NCBI GenBank assembly: GCA_045630285.1
Contig: JAZQSX010000015.1
Coordinates: forward strand, 5,402 to 69,401
Source: RGIG3009 sp045630285
Lineage (GTDB): Bacteria > Bacillota > Clostridia > Oscillospirales > Acutalibacteraceae
DNA: 64,000 bases
Reading direction: 5' to 3'
The notes beneath the pieces were generated by a model. The model saw nothing but the letters and a program-made list of their open reading frames with translations. It was not told where the DNA came from and did no database searches. The translations under genes and the position numbers were made by a program. Numbering within the stretch: the stretch's first letter is position 1; the number at the start of each line of letters is the position of its first letter. Of the stretch, positions 28,595-37,889 are shown piece after piece.

Positions 28595-28847
28595 TGCCGG
28601 AAACCTCCTCGTCGTCCTCGCCAAAGCGGTTTGCCACCGTTTCCGGCTGCACCGCCGACAGGATCACGTGATCACTGTCGGTGATCAGCACCGCACGGGT
28701 GCGTCGACCGTACGTGGCGTCGATCAACGTGCCACGCTCCTTGGCGTCTTGAATGATACGCTTGATCGGTGCGGATTCGGGGCTGACGATAGCGACTAAG
28801 CGACCGGCGGCAACCATATTTCCGAAACCAATGTTGATAAGCTTCAT
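28584..28847 (-). CDS. remA: DUF370 DNA-binding regulator RemA
   Basis: An 87-residue protein starting MKLINIGFGNMVAAGR, the near-invariant N-terminus of RemA. In B. subtilis it assembles into ring-like complexes that bind DNA and activate matrix and osmoprotection genes. Located between yloC and gmk as usual. Confidence 0.93.
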   Translation of the reverse strand: MKLINIGFGNMVAAGRLVAIVSPESAPIKRIIQDAKERGTLIDATYGRRTRAVLITDSDHVILSAVQPETVANRFGEDDEEVSGNGD

Positions 28848-28877
28848 CGTTTTCCCTCCGTTATGTCACAGCGAACA

Positions 28878-29756
28878 TCACTCGATGTTCTGAATCTGCT
28901 CACGGATCTTTTCGATCTCTGCCTTCATATCCACAACCACCTGCGCCAACTGCAGATCCTGTGCCTTGGAGCCAATGGTGTTCGTTTCACGGTTGATTTC
29001 CTGCACCAGGAAATCCAATTTTCTGCCAACCGGCTCACTGCTGCACACCAACTGCTCTAGCTGATCCAAATGGCTGCGCAAACGCACCGTTTCCTCAGCA
29101 GTGGCGATCTTGTCGGCAAACAACGCCGCTTCGGTCAGCAAGCGCTGCTCGTCCACCGTGGCACTGCCAAGCAGATCCCGCATACGCTCCGTGATCTTTT
29201 CCATATGCTCACGTACCGTTTGCGGAGAACGCTCCTCCACGATCGCCACTCGCTCCAGCAAAAACGAGCGACGGGACAACACGTCATCACGCAGGCGCTC
29301 GCCCTCACGTTCACGCATCGCCACAAACTTCTCCAACGCCTTGGCAGCGGTATCGCTCACGACACGCCAGATGGCCTCTTCATCCGCCTCGTTTTTGCGA
29401 ACGGTCAGCACATCAGGAAAGCGGGACAGCCCCATAACCGAGCAATCGTCACGCACGGCGAGCTTTTCCGCCATCTGCTGCAGAGCGCTGCGATAGGCCT
29501 CCGCGAGCGGCATATTAATTTCCACGTGACTATCAGCGGTTTCGACTGCATCCAGCGATACGTAAACCTCAACCTTACCACGGGCAATATGCTGTTGGAA
29601 AAACGCCTTCAGCTTTTCATCCAAAAAGCCGCAGGTGCGCGGCAAACGGGTGCTGCACTCAAAGAAGCGGTGGTTGACGGATTTCAGTTCTACCGTGACA
29701 TCCCAGCCCTCCAGCACCTGCTGACAACGCCCGTAACCGGTCATACTCCGAATCAT
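28878..29756 (-). CDS. yloC: YicC/YloC-family endoribonuclease
   Basis: A 292-residue member of the YicC family, some of which cleave RNA. It begins MIRSMTGYGRC and ends with the DUF1732 block LDFLVQEINRETNTIGSKA. First gene of the conserved yloC-remA-gmk-rpoZ cluster. A ribosome site AAGGAG lies 9 nt upstream. Confidence 0.92.
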   Translation of the reverse strand: MIRSMTGYGRCQQVLEGWDVTVELKSVNHRFFECSTRLPRTCGFLDEKLKAFFQQHIARGKVEVYVSLDAVETADSHVEINMPLAEAYRSALQQMAEKLAVRDDCSVMGLSRFPDVLTVRKNEADEEAIWRVVSDTAAKALEKFVAMREREGERLRDDVLSRRSFLLERVAIVEERSPQTVREHMEKITERMRDLLGSATVDEQRLLTEAALFADKIATAEETVRLRSHLDQLEQLVCSSEPVGRKLDFLVQEINRETNTIGSKAQDLQLAQVVVDMKAEIEKIREQIQNIE

Positions 29757-29783
29757 AATAAGTAACTCCTTGAAACAAGACGA

Positions 29784-29809
29784 CCGAAAGCCCCCGCAAG
29801 GGCTTTCGG
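29784..29809 (-). terminator. Strong hairpin after the PycB-type gene
   Basis: CCGAAAGCCC and GGGCTTTCGG form a perfect 10-bp stem with a 6-nt loop. It lacks a clear T-run on the minus strand, so termination is probable but not certain. Confidence 0.5.
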
Positions 29810-29821
29810 ATACGACTTTAA

Positions 29822-31222
29822 TTAGACGGGGTGCACCTTTTCCTCTTCGTTGAGATGCTGCCCGTCGATATGATATTTCTCATTGCGACGCTTCTCGAAG
29901 AACTTAACGGCGACCTGGCCGAACTGCGCATAGGTCAGCACGTCCTCCTCCTGCTCGTACCATTCCTTCATCTCGTCACGGATCTTATCCAGCTCCGGCT
30001 CGATCTGATCGGCAGGACGGCAGGTGATCGGTTCTTCATCGCCGATAATCTGCTTACGGAATTCCGGATCGATCGCCACAGGAGACGAACCGTATTCACC
30101 ACGCACCAAGCCCTTGAACTCCTTGGTGACCATCTTATAGCGTTCGCCGCCGATGACGTTAAACACTGCCTGCGTGCCGACGATCTGCGAAGAAGGCGTG
30201 ACCAGCGGCGGGAAACCGGCATCCTCACGGACGCGCGGCACCTCCAGCAGCACTTCCTCCAGCTGATCCTCACGGCCCGCCTGCTTCAGCTGGCTGACCA
30301 AGTTGGACAGCATACCACCCGGCACCTGATAGATCAGCGCCTTGGTGTCTACTTCCAGCATCTTGGGATTGAGCTGACCGCTAGCGAGATACTTATCACG
30401 CAACGTATGGAAATACTTACCGACCTCGTTCAGCTTAATAAGATCCAAACCGGTATCGTACTCCGTACCGGCAAGAGCCGCCACCATCGACTCGGTCGCG
30501 GGATGAGACGTACCCATACCCAACGGCGACAAGGCAGTATCGATCACGTCCGCACCGGCTTCGATACCCTTCATCAGCACCATATCGGCGATACCCGCCG
30601 TGAAGTGAGAATGAAGCTGAATCGGAATAGAAACGACGTTCTTGATCTCCTTGACCAGCTCGTAGGTCGTATACGGCACCAACAAGCCGGCCATATCCTT
30701 GATACAAATGGAATCGGCACCTGCCTCTTCCAGCTTCTTGGCGTAGTTCACGTAGTACTCCGTGTCATACACGGGACCGGTGGTGTAGGAAACCGCTACC
30801 TGCACGTGAGCACCTTTTTCCTTCTTAGCGGCGTTGATAGAGGTTTCCAGGTTGCGAATATCGTTCAATGCGTCGAAAATACGGATCACATCGATACCGT
30901 TCGCAACGGATTTTTCCACAAAATACTGCACGACGTCGTCCGCATAGTGACGATAACCCAGCATATTCTGGCCACGGAACAGCATCTGCAGTTTCGTCTT
31001 CGGCATATGCTGACGCAAAATGCGCAAACGCTCCCACGGATCCTCGCCCAGAAAACGCAGGCAAGAATCAAATGTGGCGCCGCCCCAGCATTCCAGAGAA
31101 TGGAAGCCAATGTCGTCCAGCATCTCCAGCGCAGGCAGCATATCCTCCGTAGTCATACGGGTGGCGATCAGCGACTGGTGCGCATCACGCAAAATTGTTT
31201 CGGTAATCCCGACCTTTGCCAA
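29822..31222 (-). CDS. Oxaloacetate decarboxylase / pyruvate carboxylase subunit B (carboxyltransferase)
   Basis: A protein of about 466 residues with the HMGL-like TIM barrel (TETILRDAHQSLIATRM at the N-terminus; metal ligands in the DAHQS and HSHFTAG blocks). A conserved carboxylase domain forms the C-terminal part. It transfers CO2 between oxaloacetate/pyruvate and carboxybiotin. The separate biotin carrier gene lies 27 nt upstream. Start inferred as TTG at 31222 after AAAGGA. Confidence 0.88.
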   Translation of the reverse strand: MAKVGITETILRDAHQSLIATRMTTEDMLPALEMLDDIGFHSLECWGGATFDSCLRFLGEDPWERLRILRQHMPKTKLQMLFRGQNMLGYRHYADDVVQYFVEKSVANGIDVIRIFDALNDIRNLETSINAAKKEKGAHVQVAVSYTTGPVYDTEYYVNYAKKLEEAGADSICIKDMAGLLVPYTTYELVKEIKNVVSIPIQLHSHFTAGIADMVLMKGIEAGADVIDTALSPLGMGTSHPATESMVAALAGTEYDTGLDLIKLNEVGKYFHTLRDKYLASGQLNPKMLEVDTKALIYQVPGGMLSNLVSQLKQAGREDQLEEVLLEVPRVREDAGFPPLVTPSSQIVGTQAVFNVIGGERYKMVTKEFKGLVRGEYGSSPVAIDPEFRKQIIGDEEPITCRPADQIEPELDKIRDEMKEWYEQEEDVLTYAQFGQVAVKFFEKRRNEKYHIDGQHLNEEEKVHPV

Positions 31223-31249
31223 TCCAATCAGTCCTTTCGTCAACCGCTC

Positions 31250-31672
31250 TTATTGCAGGGAAACCAACGCTTTACCGGAATCCACACTCTCGCCCTTGGC
31301 AACGTGCACACCGGCGACAACGCCATCACGGGGCGCCATAATTTCGTTTTCCATCTTCATGGCTTCCAGAACCACCAGCACATCGCCGGATTTCACCGAC
31401 TGACCGGCGGATACGGCAACACTGACAATGGTACCCGGCATCGGGGCATTGACGACCTCCGCACCGGCGGCGGGAGCAGCAGCGGGAGCGGCAGCAGGTG
31501 CAGCCTCAGCGGCGGGAGCCGGAGCGGCAGCGGGTGCCGGCGCAGCGGCAGGTGCCGGTGCCGGTGCCGGAGCAGCGACAGGAGCCGGAGCGGCAACAGC
31601 AGCAGCGCCGCCGATTTCTTCGACCTGAACATCGTATGCCTTGCCATTAACGGTGATATTAAATCTCTTCAT
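31250..31672 (-). CDS. Biotin carboxyl carrier protein with Ala/Pro-rich linker
   Basis: A 140-residue protein. A short N-terminal domain (MKRFNITVNGKAYDVQVEEI) and a long flexible linker of Ala and Pro (about 28-70) precede the biotinyl domain, whose biotinylated lysine is in EAMKMENEI. It shuttles CO2 between the carboxyltransferases on either side and a decarboxylase or carboxylase. The ATG at 31672 is preferred to the upstream reading. Confidence 0.92.
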   Translation of the reverse strand: MKRFNITVNGKAYDVQVEEIGGAAAVAAPAPVAAPAPAPAPAAAPAPAAAPAPAAEAAPAAAPAAAPAAGAEVVNAPMPGTIVSVAVSAGQSVKSGDVLVVLEAMKMENEIMAPRDGVVAGVHVAKGESVDSGKALVSLQ

Positions 31673-31725
31673 AACTGAATCAACCTTTCTTTTATGTTTC
31701 AGCAGTGCCCACAAGACACCGGATA

Positions 31726-32994
31726 TTACAGACGAATGTTAGCGTGCTTCTTCGGCAGCTTGCTGACACGCTTGCCGGACAGCATCTCAAAGAATGCGGA
31801 AACCGAAGCACGGGTCTGCTCAGGAGCGATAACGTCGGTCACAGCGCCCTGCTCAGCCGCCAGCTGCACATTGCAGCAGGTGGTACGATACTCCTCTGCC
31901 AGCGCCGCGCGGTCCGCCTTGGGATCCTTCATCTCCGCCAGACGATCCTTCCACAGAATGTGGATCGCCGTTTCCGGCTTCAGCGGCGAAACCGAGGCAT
32001 CCTGCCACGCCAGCACGGCGTCCGCACCGGCCGCCTTGCCTGCCACGGCGATATACACCGGACCATACGCCTTGCCGGTCAGCAGTGTGACCTTGGCGGT
32101 GGTCGCTTCGGTGTACGCCTGGCACACACGGGCAGCGCCCTTCAAGCACTCAAAGCCTTCCGCATCCACCACCGTGAGGATCGGCAGCGAAAAGCCGTCA
32201 CAGAAACGAACGAAGCGAGCAACACGGGCAGCTGCACAGCAGGAAACCTGCTCACCTGCCAGCGTAACGATACCGCAAACCACACCGTTGATGCGTGCTA
32301 ACGCAGCGACCTCATCCTTATACAACGGGAACAGCGACTCGGCATCTGCCAGATACGCCGCCACGTCCGCCGCCTCGTTCGGTACAGCCGCCGCAGACTC
32401 CAGCGCTTCATACACCGGAGCAGCCGATAGGTTGTTCGACGGGAGATAGCCAAGCAGTAAGCGAGCCTTCGCCAACGCCTCTGCCGCATCCGCCGCAGCG
32501 ACGTCCGCCTTGGCGTTGTCGTCACCGACGTTCAGGTAATAATCGGCATCCGCAGTAGCAATAACCACATCGGCTGCCGCCGCAATCAACGCCGAAGAAC
32601 CGACGCAAGCACCGGTAATCACCGCAATCTGCGGCACGACACCGGACAACTCGTTGGCAGTCGCCATGATCTCTGCAATGGCATCCATCGCATCGATACC
32701 TTCGCCGAGACGAGCACCGTCGCTGTCGAACACACCGACGATCGGTGCGCCGTTCTGCGCCGCCAGATGATAGATCGTCTTGATCTTGGCGGCGTGCGCC
32801 TTACCCACCGCACCACTGCACACGGTCTTATCCTGTGCAAAAGCGTATACCGGTGCGTCATTCACCAAACCGTAACCGCAAACAACGGGAACCTCGTTCT
32901 CACCGTCACGCATCAGGCGGTCAACCTCAACAAAGCTGCCCGCATCAAAGAATTGTTCCAAGCACTTCCGTGCCTCGGACGCTTGCTTACTCAT
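31726..32994 (-). CDS. Carboxyltransferase subunit (MmdA/PccB-like)
   Basis: A 422-residue crotonase-fold carboxyltransferase. GVFDSDGARLGEGIDAM, the oxyanion-hole type block ITGACVGSSALIAAAADVVIA, and the second-domain segment ILTVVDAEGF are visible. It is about 80 residues shorter than typical methylmalonyl-CoA decarboxylase alpha chains. The acyl-CoA substrate cannot be told from sequence. It is first in the operon with the biotin carrier and PycB-type subunit. The ATG at 32994 follows GGAGG. Confidence 0.8.
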   Translation of the reverse strand: MSKQASEARKCLEQFFDAGSFVEVDRLMRDGENEVPVVCGYGLVNDAPVYAFAQDKTVCSGAVGKAHAAKIKTIYHLAAQNGAPIVGVFDSDGARLGEGIDAMDAIAEIMATANELSGVVPQIAVITGACVGSSALIAAAADVVIATADADYYLNVGDDNAKADVAAADAAEALAKARLLLGYLPSNNLSAAPVYEALESAAAVPNEAADVAAYLADAESLFPLYKDEVAALARINGVVCGIVTLAGEQVSCCAAARVARFVRFCDGFSLPILTVVDAEGFECLKGAARVCQAYTEATTAKVTLLTGKAYGPVYIAVAGKAAGADAVLAWQDASVSPLKPETAIHILWKDRLAEMKDPKADRAALAEEYRTTCCNVQLAAEQGAVTDVIAPEQTRASVSAFFEMLSGKRVSKLPKKHANIRL

Positions 32995-33091
32995 GCTTTT
33001 AACCTCCAAACAGCGTACCCGTCCCTCACAAAATCTCTTGTAGACGGGAAGGAATAAAAAGCCAACCTACGCCATGATAATAGATACTAAT

Positions 33092-33132
33092 ATTATAGCG
33101 CAGAATACACCGAAAAATCAAGTACTCTGCGC
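33092..33132 (-). promoter_or_regulatory. Promoter of the biotin-dependent operon with an inverted-repeat operator
   Basis: On the minus strand TTGATT (33116-33121), an 18-bp spacer and TATAAT (33092-33097). The arms GCGCAGA (33098-33104) and TCTGCGC (33126-33132) form an inverted repeat. One arm abuts the -10; the other lies just upstream of the -35, a layout typical of repressor binding. Confidence 0.6.
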
Positions 33133-33163
33133 AATAAAAAACGAATTATTTGTCAATTTCTTG

Positions 33164-33529
33164 TTACTTTCCGCCGCCACAGCAAGGACGGTTGAAGAAA
33201 TCGGGAATGAATACTTCCATTGCTGCCCCCTGTGCACGGAACCCCAATCGGTCGAGCAAGGGAAACAGCACCGGATCGGAGCAGGTTGCCGTGATCGCCA
33301 AGCGATTGACACCGGCGTTAAGCACCGCACGGACAAGCCATTCGGCATACTCGTCGTCCGGCGAGCGCAAGCAGATCAGCTCCAAGCAATCACGCTCCAC
33401 CCGATACAGCGCATATCCGGCCTCTTTTTCGGCTACCGTCAGCACCAAAGCCGACAGCGGCAGCTGCCGTCCCTCCTGCTGCGCCAACGCAGCCGTTTTT
33501 TGATCATCGGCAGGCAAAATGCTGAACAT
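33164..33529 (-). CDS. Small GNAT-like hypothetical protein
   Basis: A 121-residue protein with a GNAT-acetyltransferase-like pattern (beta strand EAGYALYRVERDCLELICL, then LVRAVLNAG, then LFPLLDRLGFRAQGAAMEV). The acetyl-CoA loop RxxGxG/A is not evident, so it may be degenerate. Ends CCGGGK. It is coupled to the pseudouridine synthase gene (starts 2 nt after its stop). Function unknown. Confidence 0.65.
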   Translation of the reverse strand: MFSILPADDQKTAALAQQEGRQLPLSALVLTVAEKEAGYALYRVERDCLELICLRSPDDEYAEWLVRAVLNAGVNRLAITATCSDPVLFPLLDRLGFRAQGAAMEVFIPDFFNRPCCGGGK

Positions 33530-33530
33530 C

Positions 33531-34319
33531 TTATCCGCGACCCTTCCCCTTTTTGATATACTCAGCGGCGATCTTCTTCTCCACCTTGGAGGCCATCACC
33601 AGTGTGCGCACCTCACGAGGCTCCAGATGCCGCCATTTTCCCGGTGCCAACATCCCAAGCTTGATGCCGCCGAAGGCCACTCGCTTCAAGCGGATCACAT
33701 CCAGCTTCAACAGTTCACACATACGACGGATCTGGCGATTACGTCCTTCGTAGATCGTGATTTCAAACACCGTTCGTGGCTGAGCGCCCGCCACCGCTTC
33801 TTCCTGCGTCAGCACCACTACTTCGGCAGGCAACGTGCGCCGTCCGTCCAGCATAACGCCCTCCTGGAGCTGACGGATATGCTCCGCATCCATCTCGGAA
33901 CGCACCGTTACACGGTAGCGCTTCGGCACGTGAGCCGTCGGATGCATCATCGCATTGGAAAAATCGCCGTCGTTGGTCAGCAGCAGCAACCCCTCCGACT
34001 CACGGTCCAATCGACCGACGGGGTACACACGTACCCCCACATCCTGCACCAGATCAGCCACACACTTGCGGCCTTTTTCATCGCTCATCGTCGTCACGTA
34101 GCCACGTGGCTTATGCAGCATCAAATACACCGCATCCTCCGCCGCCGCAATGCGCTTGCCGTGAACCGTAATGAGATCCTTGCGATCATCCACTTTATCA
34201 CCCAGCCGTGCAGGGTGCCCGTTGACCTTCACCACGCCCTGCTCGATGAGTTCTTCCGCTTTGCGGCGGGACGCCACGCCCCGATCCGCCAGCACCTTTT
34301 GCAATCTTACCAAAGCCAT
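33531..34319 (-). CDS. Pseudouridine synthase of the RsuA/RluB/E/F family
   Basis: A 262-residue enzyme with an N-terminal S4 RNA-binding domain (RLQKVLADRGVASRRKAEELI). The catalytic aspartate lies in VYPVGRLDRESEGLLLLTNDG, with RNRQIRRMCELL near the end. It isomerises a uridine in rRNA (23S, RluB-like, is likely). Located between the dacF-like gene and the GNAT-like gene. Confidence 0.93.
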   Translation of the reverse strand: MALVRLQKVLADRGVASRRKAEELIEQGVVKVNGHPARLGDKVDDRKDLITVHGKRIAAAEDAVYLMLHKPRGYVTTMSDEKGRKCVADLVQDVGVRVYPVGRLDRESEGLLLLTNDGDFSNAMMHPTAHVPKRYRVTVRSEMDAEHIRQLQEGVMLDGRRTLPAEVVVLTQEEAVAGAQPRTVFEITIYEGRNRQIRRMCELLKLDVIRLKRVAFGGIKLGMLAPGKWRHLEPREVRTLVMASKVEKKIAAEYIKKGKGRG

Positions 34320-34326
34320 TTGTCAT

Positions 34327-35457
34327 TTACCTCGTCAAAGCGGTTACCAGCCGTGTAAACTGTCGCCGCCACCTCTCTGCAAATCCTATTGCGGGGCGCT
34401 CATATACCGTCTCAGCCGTTACGATCGGCACTTCTGCCACCACACGCTCTGTCGTCCGATAGCGCAGTACACCGATCGGCGTTCCCGCTTCACCTGCCGC
34501 CCAAACAAACGGGGGCAGTTCCCATTCATACCGCAGATCCTCCGCCTCACCGTCCAGCAGCACCACCTGCGGTGCTGCGGCATACACGGAGATCCGTTCC
34601 TTCGTTCCTCCGGCTACTGCCACCGTCGGCAGGACGGGCAACGGCAATGTCACCACGCCCGTCACAGAAAACCCATACTCATACAAGGCAATGTGATCGT
34701 TCCAGTAATCCCCACCGTTCAGCGAAGCCACCACCAACGTCACGCCGTCACGTGTAGCCGCTGACACAAGGCACTTGCCGGACTTCTTGGTATATCCCGT
34801 TTTCAGCCCCACTGCATCCTTGTACAAATGCAGCAGACGGTTGTGGTTACTGATCGTCACCGCACTGCCGTTGATATGCACCGTCGTGCTTTTCAGCGCA
34901 CACAGCTCTGCAAGCAGCGGCACCTCCAGCACCGCAGCGCCCAAAAGGGCCATATCGTGTGCCGTGGAATGGTGATCGCCTTCATCCAAGCCCGACGGTG
35001 TAACGAACACGGTATCCGTCATTCCCAGCTCTGCTGCTTTACGGTTCATCAGCTCCGCAAAACGGTCCAACGAACCGCTGACAAGCAACGCTACCGTATT
35101 CGCCGCATCATTCCCCGAGGAAAGAAGCAGCCCCGCCAGCAAATCCCGCACCGTCAGCGTATCACCGCCACGCAGTCCCACGGAAGAGCCTTCCACCAGC
35201 ACTGCCGCTGCAGGCACCGTGATCACACGCTCCGCCTCCAGATGCTCGACCGCTATCAGTGCCGTCATCAGCTTGGTCGTACTCGCCATAGGGCGTGGCA
35301 CATCGGCGTTTTTGGCATACAGCACCCGTCCGGATTCCGGCTCGTACAGTACAACAGAATGCGAGGAAACCGTCTGCGGCGGCGCCTTGGCACTTGCCGA
35401 CAACGATCCCCCGCACACGATCCATACCGCCAACAGCAGTATCAGTATTCTGCGCAT
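34327..35457 (-). CDS. D-alanyl-D-alanine carboxypeptidase (DacF-type)
   Basis: A 376-residue secreted penicillin-binding protein with a signal peptide (about 1-23). The motifs are STTK (in MASTTKLMTAL), SGN (LLSSGNDAAN) and KTG (VGLKTGYTKK). It trims peptidoglycan side chains; a DacF next to scpAB and gerW suggests a role in spore cortex, by analogy with B. subtilis. Confidence 0.9.
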   Translation of the reverse strand: MRRILILLLAVWIVCGGSLSASAKAPPQTVSSHSVVLYEPESGRVLYAKNADVPRPMASTTKLMTALIAVEHLEAERVITVPAAAVLVEGSSVGLRGGDTLTVRDLLAGLLLSSGNDAANTVALLVSGSLDRFAELMNRKAAELGMTDTVFVTPSGLDEGDHHSTAHDMALLGAAVLEVPLLAELCALKSTTVHINGSAVTISNHNRLLHLYKDAVGLKTGYTKKSGKCLVSAATRDGVTLVVASLNGGDYWNDHIALYEYGFSVTGVVTLPLPVLPTVAVAGGTKERISVYAAAPQVVLLDGEAEDLRYEWELPPFVWAAGEAGTPIGVLRYRTTERVVAEVPIVTAETVYERPAIGFAERWRRQFTRLVTALTR

Positions 35458-35503
35458 ACGCTCCCCCCTATCTCACTAGGAGGGTATGCACGTCCAACGC
35501 AAA

Positions 35504-35887
35504 TTATTTCTCAGACTTCTTATCCTTCCGCTTCGAGAAGAGATCGCCGATCTTGTTCACCACGTCAGGCACCATGCTTACCATCTGATTAAAGGTGTCG
35601 GGCGAAGCCACCAACGGAAGCACGCGCACGTTGCCGTCGGATACGACCAAAAAAGCAATCGGAATGATATTGATGCCGGCACCGCCGCCACCGCCAAACA
35701 GCTCCTGATTGCCCTTCGAGGGAAGATCCGAACCGCCGCTCGCAAAACCGTAGGTCACACGGGACACGGGAATCAGCGTGGTGCCGTCCTCCAACGTCAT
35801 CGGATCACCGATCACGGTGCTGACATCCACCATTTCACGGATCTTGTCAATGGAAACACCCAACAACCCCTGTACTTTATTTTCCAT
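35504..35887 (-). CDS. gerW: GerW/YtfJ-family sporulation protein
   Basis: A 127-residue protein with the YtfJ pattern: VSTVIGDPMTLEDGTTLIPVSRVTYGFASGG, then GGGGGAGINIIPIAFLVV. YtfJ/GerW is needed for L-alanine-triggered germination in B. subtilis. It overlaps the end of the DUF2953 gene upstream, the conserved ytfI-ytfJ pair. Confidence 0.9.
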   Translation of the reverse strand: MENKVQGLLGVSIDKIREMVDVSTVIGDPMTLEDGTTLIPVSRVTYGFASGGSDLPSKGNQELFGGGGGAGINIIPIAFLVVSDGNVRVLPLVASPDTFNQMVSMVPDVVNKIGDLFSKRKDKKSEK

Positions 35888-36560
35888 GTTTCTGCTCCTC
35901 CTTAATCTTGTCTGATTGATTATCTAACACGGTGCCGAGCCTGAACACCGTCCACAAAGCCGCCCAAACAGCCCGAATCGGAACGACACGCATCCGCACA
36001 TCCGCCGTGATGCGTCCGTTTTCCGCCAAATAGTCCGGCGTAACCGTCACCTCACGGTGGCGAATACGCAGGGCACACTGCAGTGCCGACAACGCCGGAT
36101 ACAGCACGGCGCACACCCGACCGGTGTTGATCGCCGTGGCCGCCGCATCCTCCGAAGCAACGACGATCTCCAAATGCAACCGATCAACGGTGATCGCCTT
36201 AAACACCCGTTTCAACGCACCAAACGCCAGCTTCGTCACCGACTTGATCGTACGAACCAAGGCGGCGACGCCCTCGTTCTTCAGTTGCTTGGACAGATCG
36301 GCCAAAAAGCCGTTTTTTTCTTTTTTGGGTTTCGAACCGTCTTTTGCTTTTTTCTTCTCTTTCTTCGGCTTTTCGGGCTTGTCCGGCTTTTCTTTGGCAG
36401 AATCGTACCAATAGACCGGTATCACACCGAACACCCAAACATGAACCTTTAACGCTTCACGGTACTGTATGCGCACGCATACAGGCAGAATCAAGAGTAA
36501 GATCAGCAATCCGAGCAGTCCTAACAAACTATACCCGATAATTGCCCACACGGTACTCAC
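35877..36560 (-). CDS. DUF2953 membrane protein (YtfI-like)
   Basis: A 227-residue protein with an N-terminal membrane helix (about 5-30), a Lys/Glu-rich stretch (around 57-85, KPDKPEKPKKEKKKAKDG) and a C-terminal beta-rich part. GTG start overlapping the scpB stop. YtfI is a sporulation-associated protein of unknown role. Confidence 0.8.
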   Translation of the reverse strand: MSTVWAIIGYSLLGLLGLLILLLILPVCVRIQYREALKVHVWVFGVIPVYWYDSAKEKPDKPEKPKKEKKKAKDGSKPKKEKNGFLADLSKQLKNEGVAALVRTIKSVTKLAFGALKRVFKAITVDRLHLEIVVASEDAAATAINTGRVCAVLYPALSALQCALRIRHREVTVTPDYLAENGRITADVRMRVVPIRAVWAALWTVFRLGTVLDNQSDKIKEEQKHGK

Positions 36561-37141
36561 TCCTCCGTGGCTTCCTCCGTTTGTTCAATGATTTCTTCCA
36601 GGGTGGTCTCCACCATACGTGCCTCTTCTTCCTTTTGCGGAAGCGGGGGCAGTTCTTGCAGACCCGACACGCCAAAGCACCGCAGGAACACCGGCGTCGT
36701 GCCATACAGCAGCGGACGGCCCGGCAGCTCCAGACGACCCTTTTCATCGATCAGATTTTTCTGCATCAAGCCCTGAATGACCGCCGTACAATCCACACCA
36801 CGCACCTGCTCAATAAACGCCTTGGTTACCGGCTGGTTGTACGCCACGATCGCCAGAACCTCCATTGCCGCCTGCGACAGCGGGGTGTTGCGGCGAATAT
36901 CCAACGAGCGGCGTACCGCATCAGCGTATTCCTTACGGGTGCACAGCTGATACTGGTCGTCCAATTTCACCATATAGATACCGCCGCCACGAGCCAACAG
37001 CTCGCTCATCAGATCAGCGGCAATGCGATGAACCGTTTCCTCGTCCAGCTCCAACACCTCGGCAAGACGTTCGGCGGAAACCGGTTCCCCATTTGCAAAT
37101 AGAATTGCCTCCATAGCGGCACGATATTCTTTAATTTCCAT
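36557..37141 (-). CDS. scpB: Segregation and condensation protein B
   Basis: A 194-residue winged-helix kleisin partner of Smc-ScpA (RAAMEAILFANGEPVSAERLAEVLE; LSQAAMEVLAIVAYNQPVTKAFIEQVRG). It helps compact and separate chromosomes. Starts by overlapping the scpA stop. Confidence 0.95.
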   Translation of the reverse strand: MEIKEYRAAMEAILFANGEPVSAERLAEVLELDEETVHRIAADLMSELLARGGGIYMVKLDDQYQLCTRKEYADAVRRSLDIRRNTPLSQAAMEVLAIVAYNQPVTKAFIEQVRGVDCTAVIQGLMQKNLIDEKGRLELPGRPLLYGTTPVFLRCFGVSGLQELPPLPQKEEEARMVETTLEEIIEQTEEATEE

Positions 37142-37862
37142 CAATTACTTCCTCCTCCGAGGTGGCCTTGAGCAACGTTACCTGCTGTTTTGCCCCTTCT
37201 CCGTCCACACGGATGCGCTTACCCTTGATCAGCTCCAGTACCGCCAGGAAGGTGGCGACCAGCTCTGATTTGGATTGTGCGCCCTCGTACAGCGAATGGT
37301 ACGATACCCGCTTGCCGAAACGCAGGCGGCGCAAAACCGATACGATCTTGGACGATACCGACACGATCTTCCGTGCCACAATGTTGTGAAACACCTGTGG
37401 CGGGGGCGGCAGCTTGCGGCGACCCCGCCCTGCGGCAGCGAGATACGCATCCAGCAGCTCCTCCGCACGGTGCACCCGACGGTAGGTATAGTCGGGTTCG
37501 ACCTCCATCGGCAAGCGAACGAACAAGTCCCCGCCAATGCACTGCTTTTCCATGCGCTTGGCCGCTTCTCTGCACAGCTGGTATTCGATCAGTTCGCCGG
37601 TCAGCTGCTGCTTCATTTCGTCACCCTCGTCGTGACGGGGAAGTAGCATTGCCGACTTGATCTGTACCAAACGTGCCGCCATGTCCAAAAATTCCGTGGC
37701 GACCTCCATATCCATCTGCTGCATTGCCTGGATCGCTTCCATGTATTGCTCCAGCAGCTCGTGAATGGGAATGTCGTAGATATTCAATTTATTCTTCTGC
37801 ACCAAATGCAGAAGCAAGTCAAGCGGACCTTCAAAATCCGCCAGCTTATACGAGATCTCCAT
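37131..37862 (-). CDS. scpA: Segregation and condensation protein A
   Basis: A 243-residue kleisin (KLADFEGPLDLLLHLVQKNK at the start, the conserved N-terminal block). It bridges Smc heads. The ATG at 37862 has GAGGA 8 nt upstream. Confidence 0.95.
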   Translation of the reverse strand: MEISYKLADFEGPLDLLLHLVQKNKLNIYDIPIHELLEQYMEAIQAMQQMDMEVATEFLDMAARLVQIKSAMLLPRHDEGDEMKQQLTGELIEYQLCREAAKRMEKQCIGGDLFVRLPMEVEPDYTYRRVHRAEELLDAYLAAAGRGRRKLPPPPQVFHNIVARKIVSVSSKIVSVLRRLRFGKRVSYHSLYEGAQSKSELVATFLAVLELIKGKRIRVDGEGAKQQVTLLKATSEEEVIDGN

Positions 37863-37889
37863 GAAGCACGTCCTCAAACAATTTTTAAA

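Noticed and set aside
31428..31628. Plus-strand Ala/Gly-rich ORF
   Set aside because: Opposite-strand shadow of the Ala/Pro linker of the biotin carrier.
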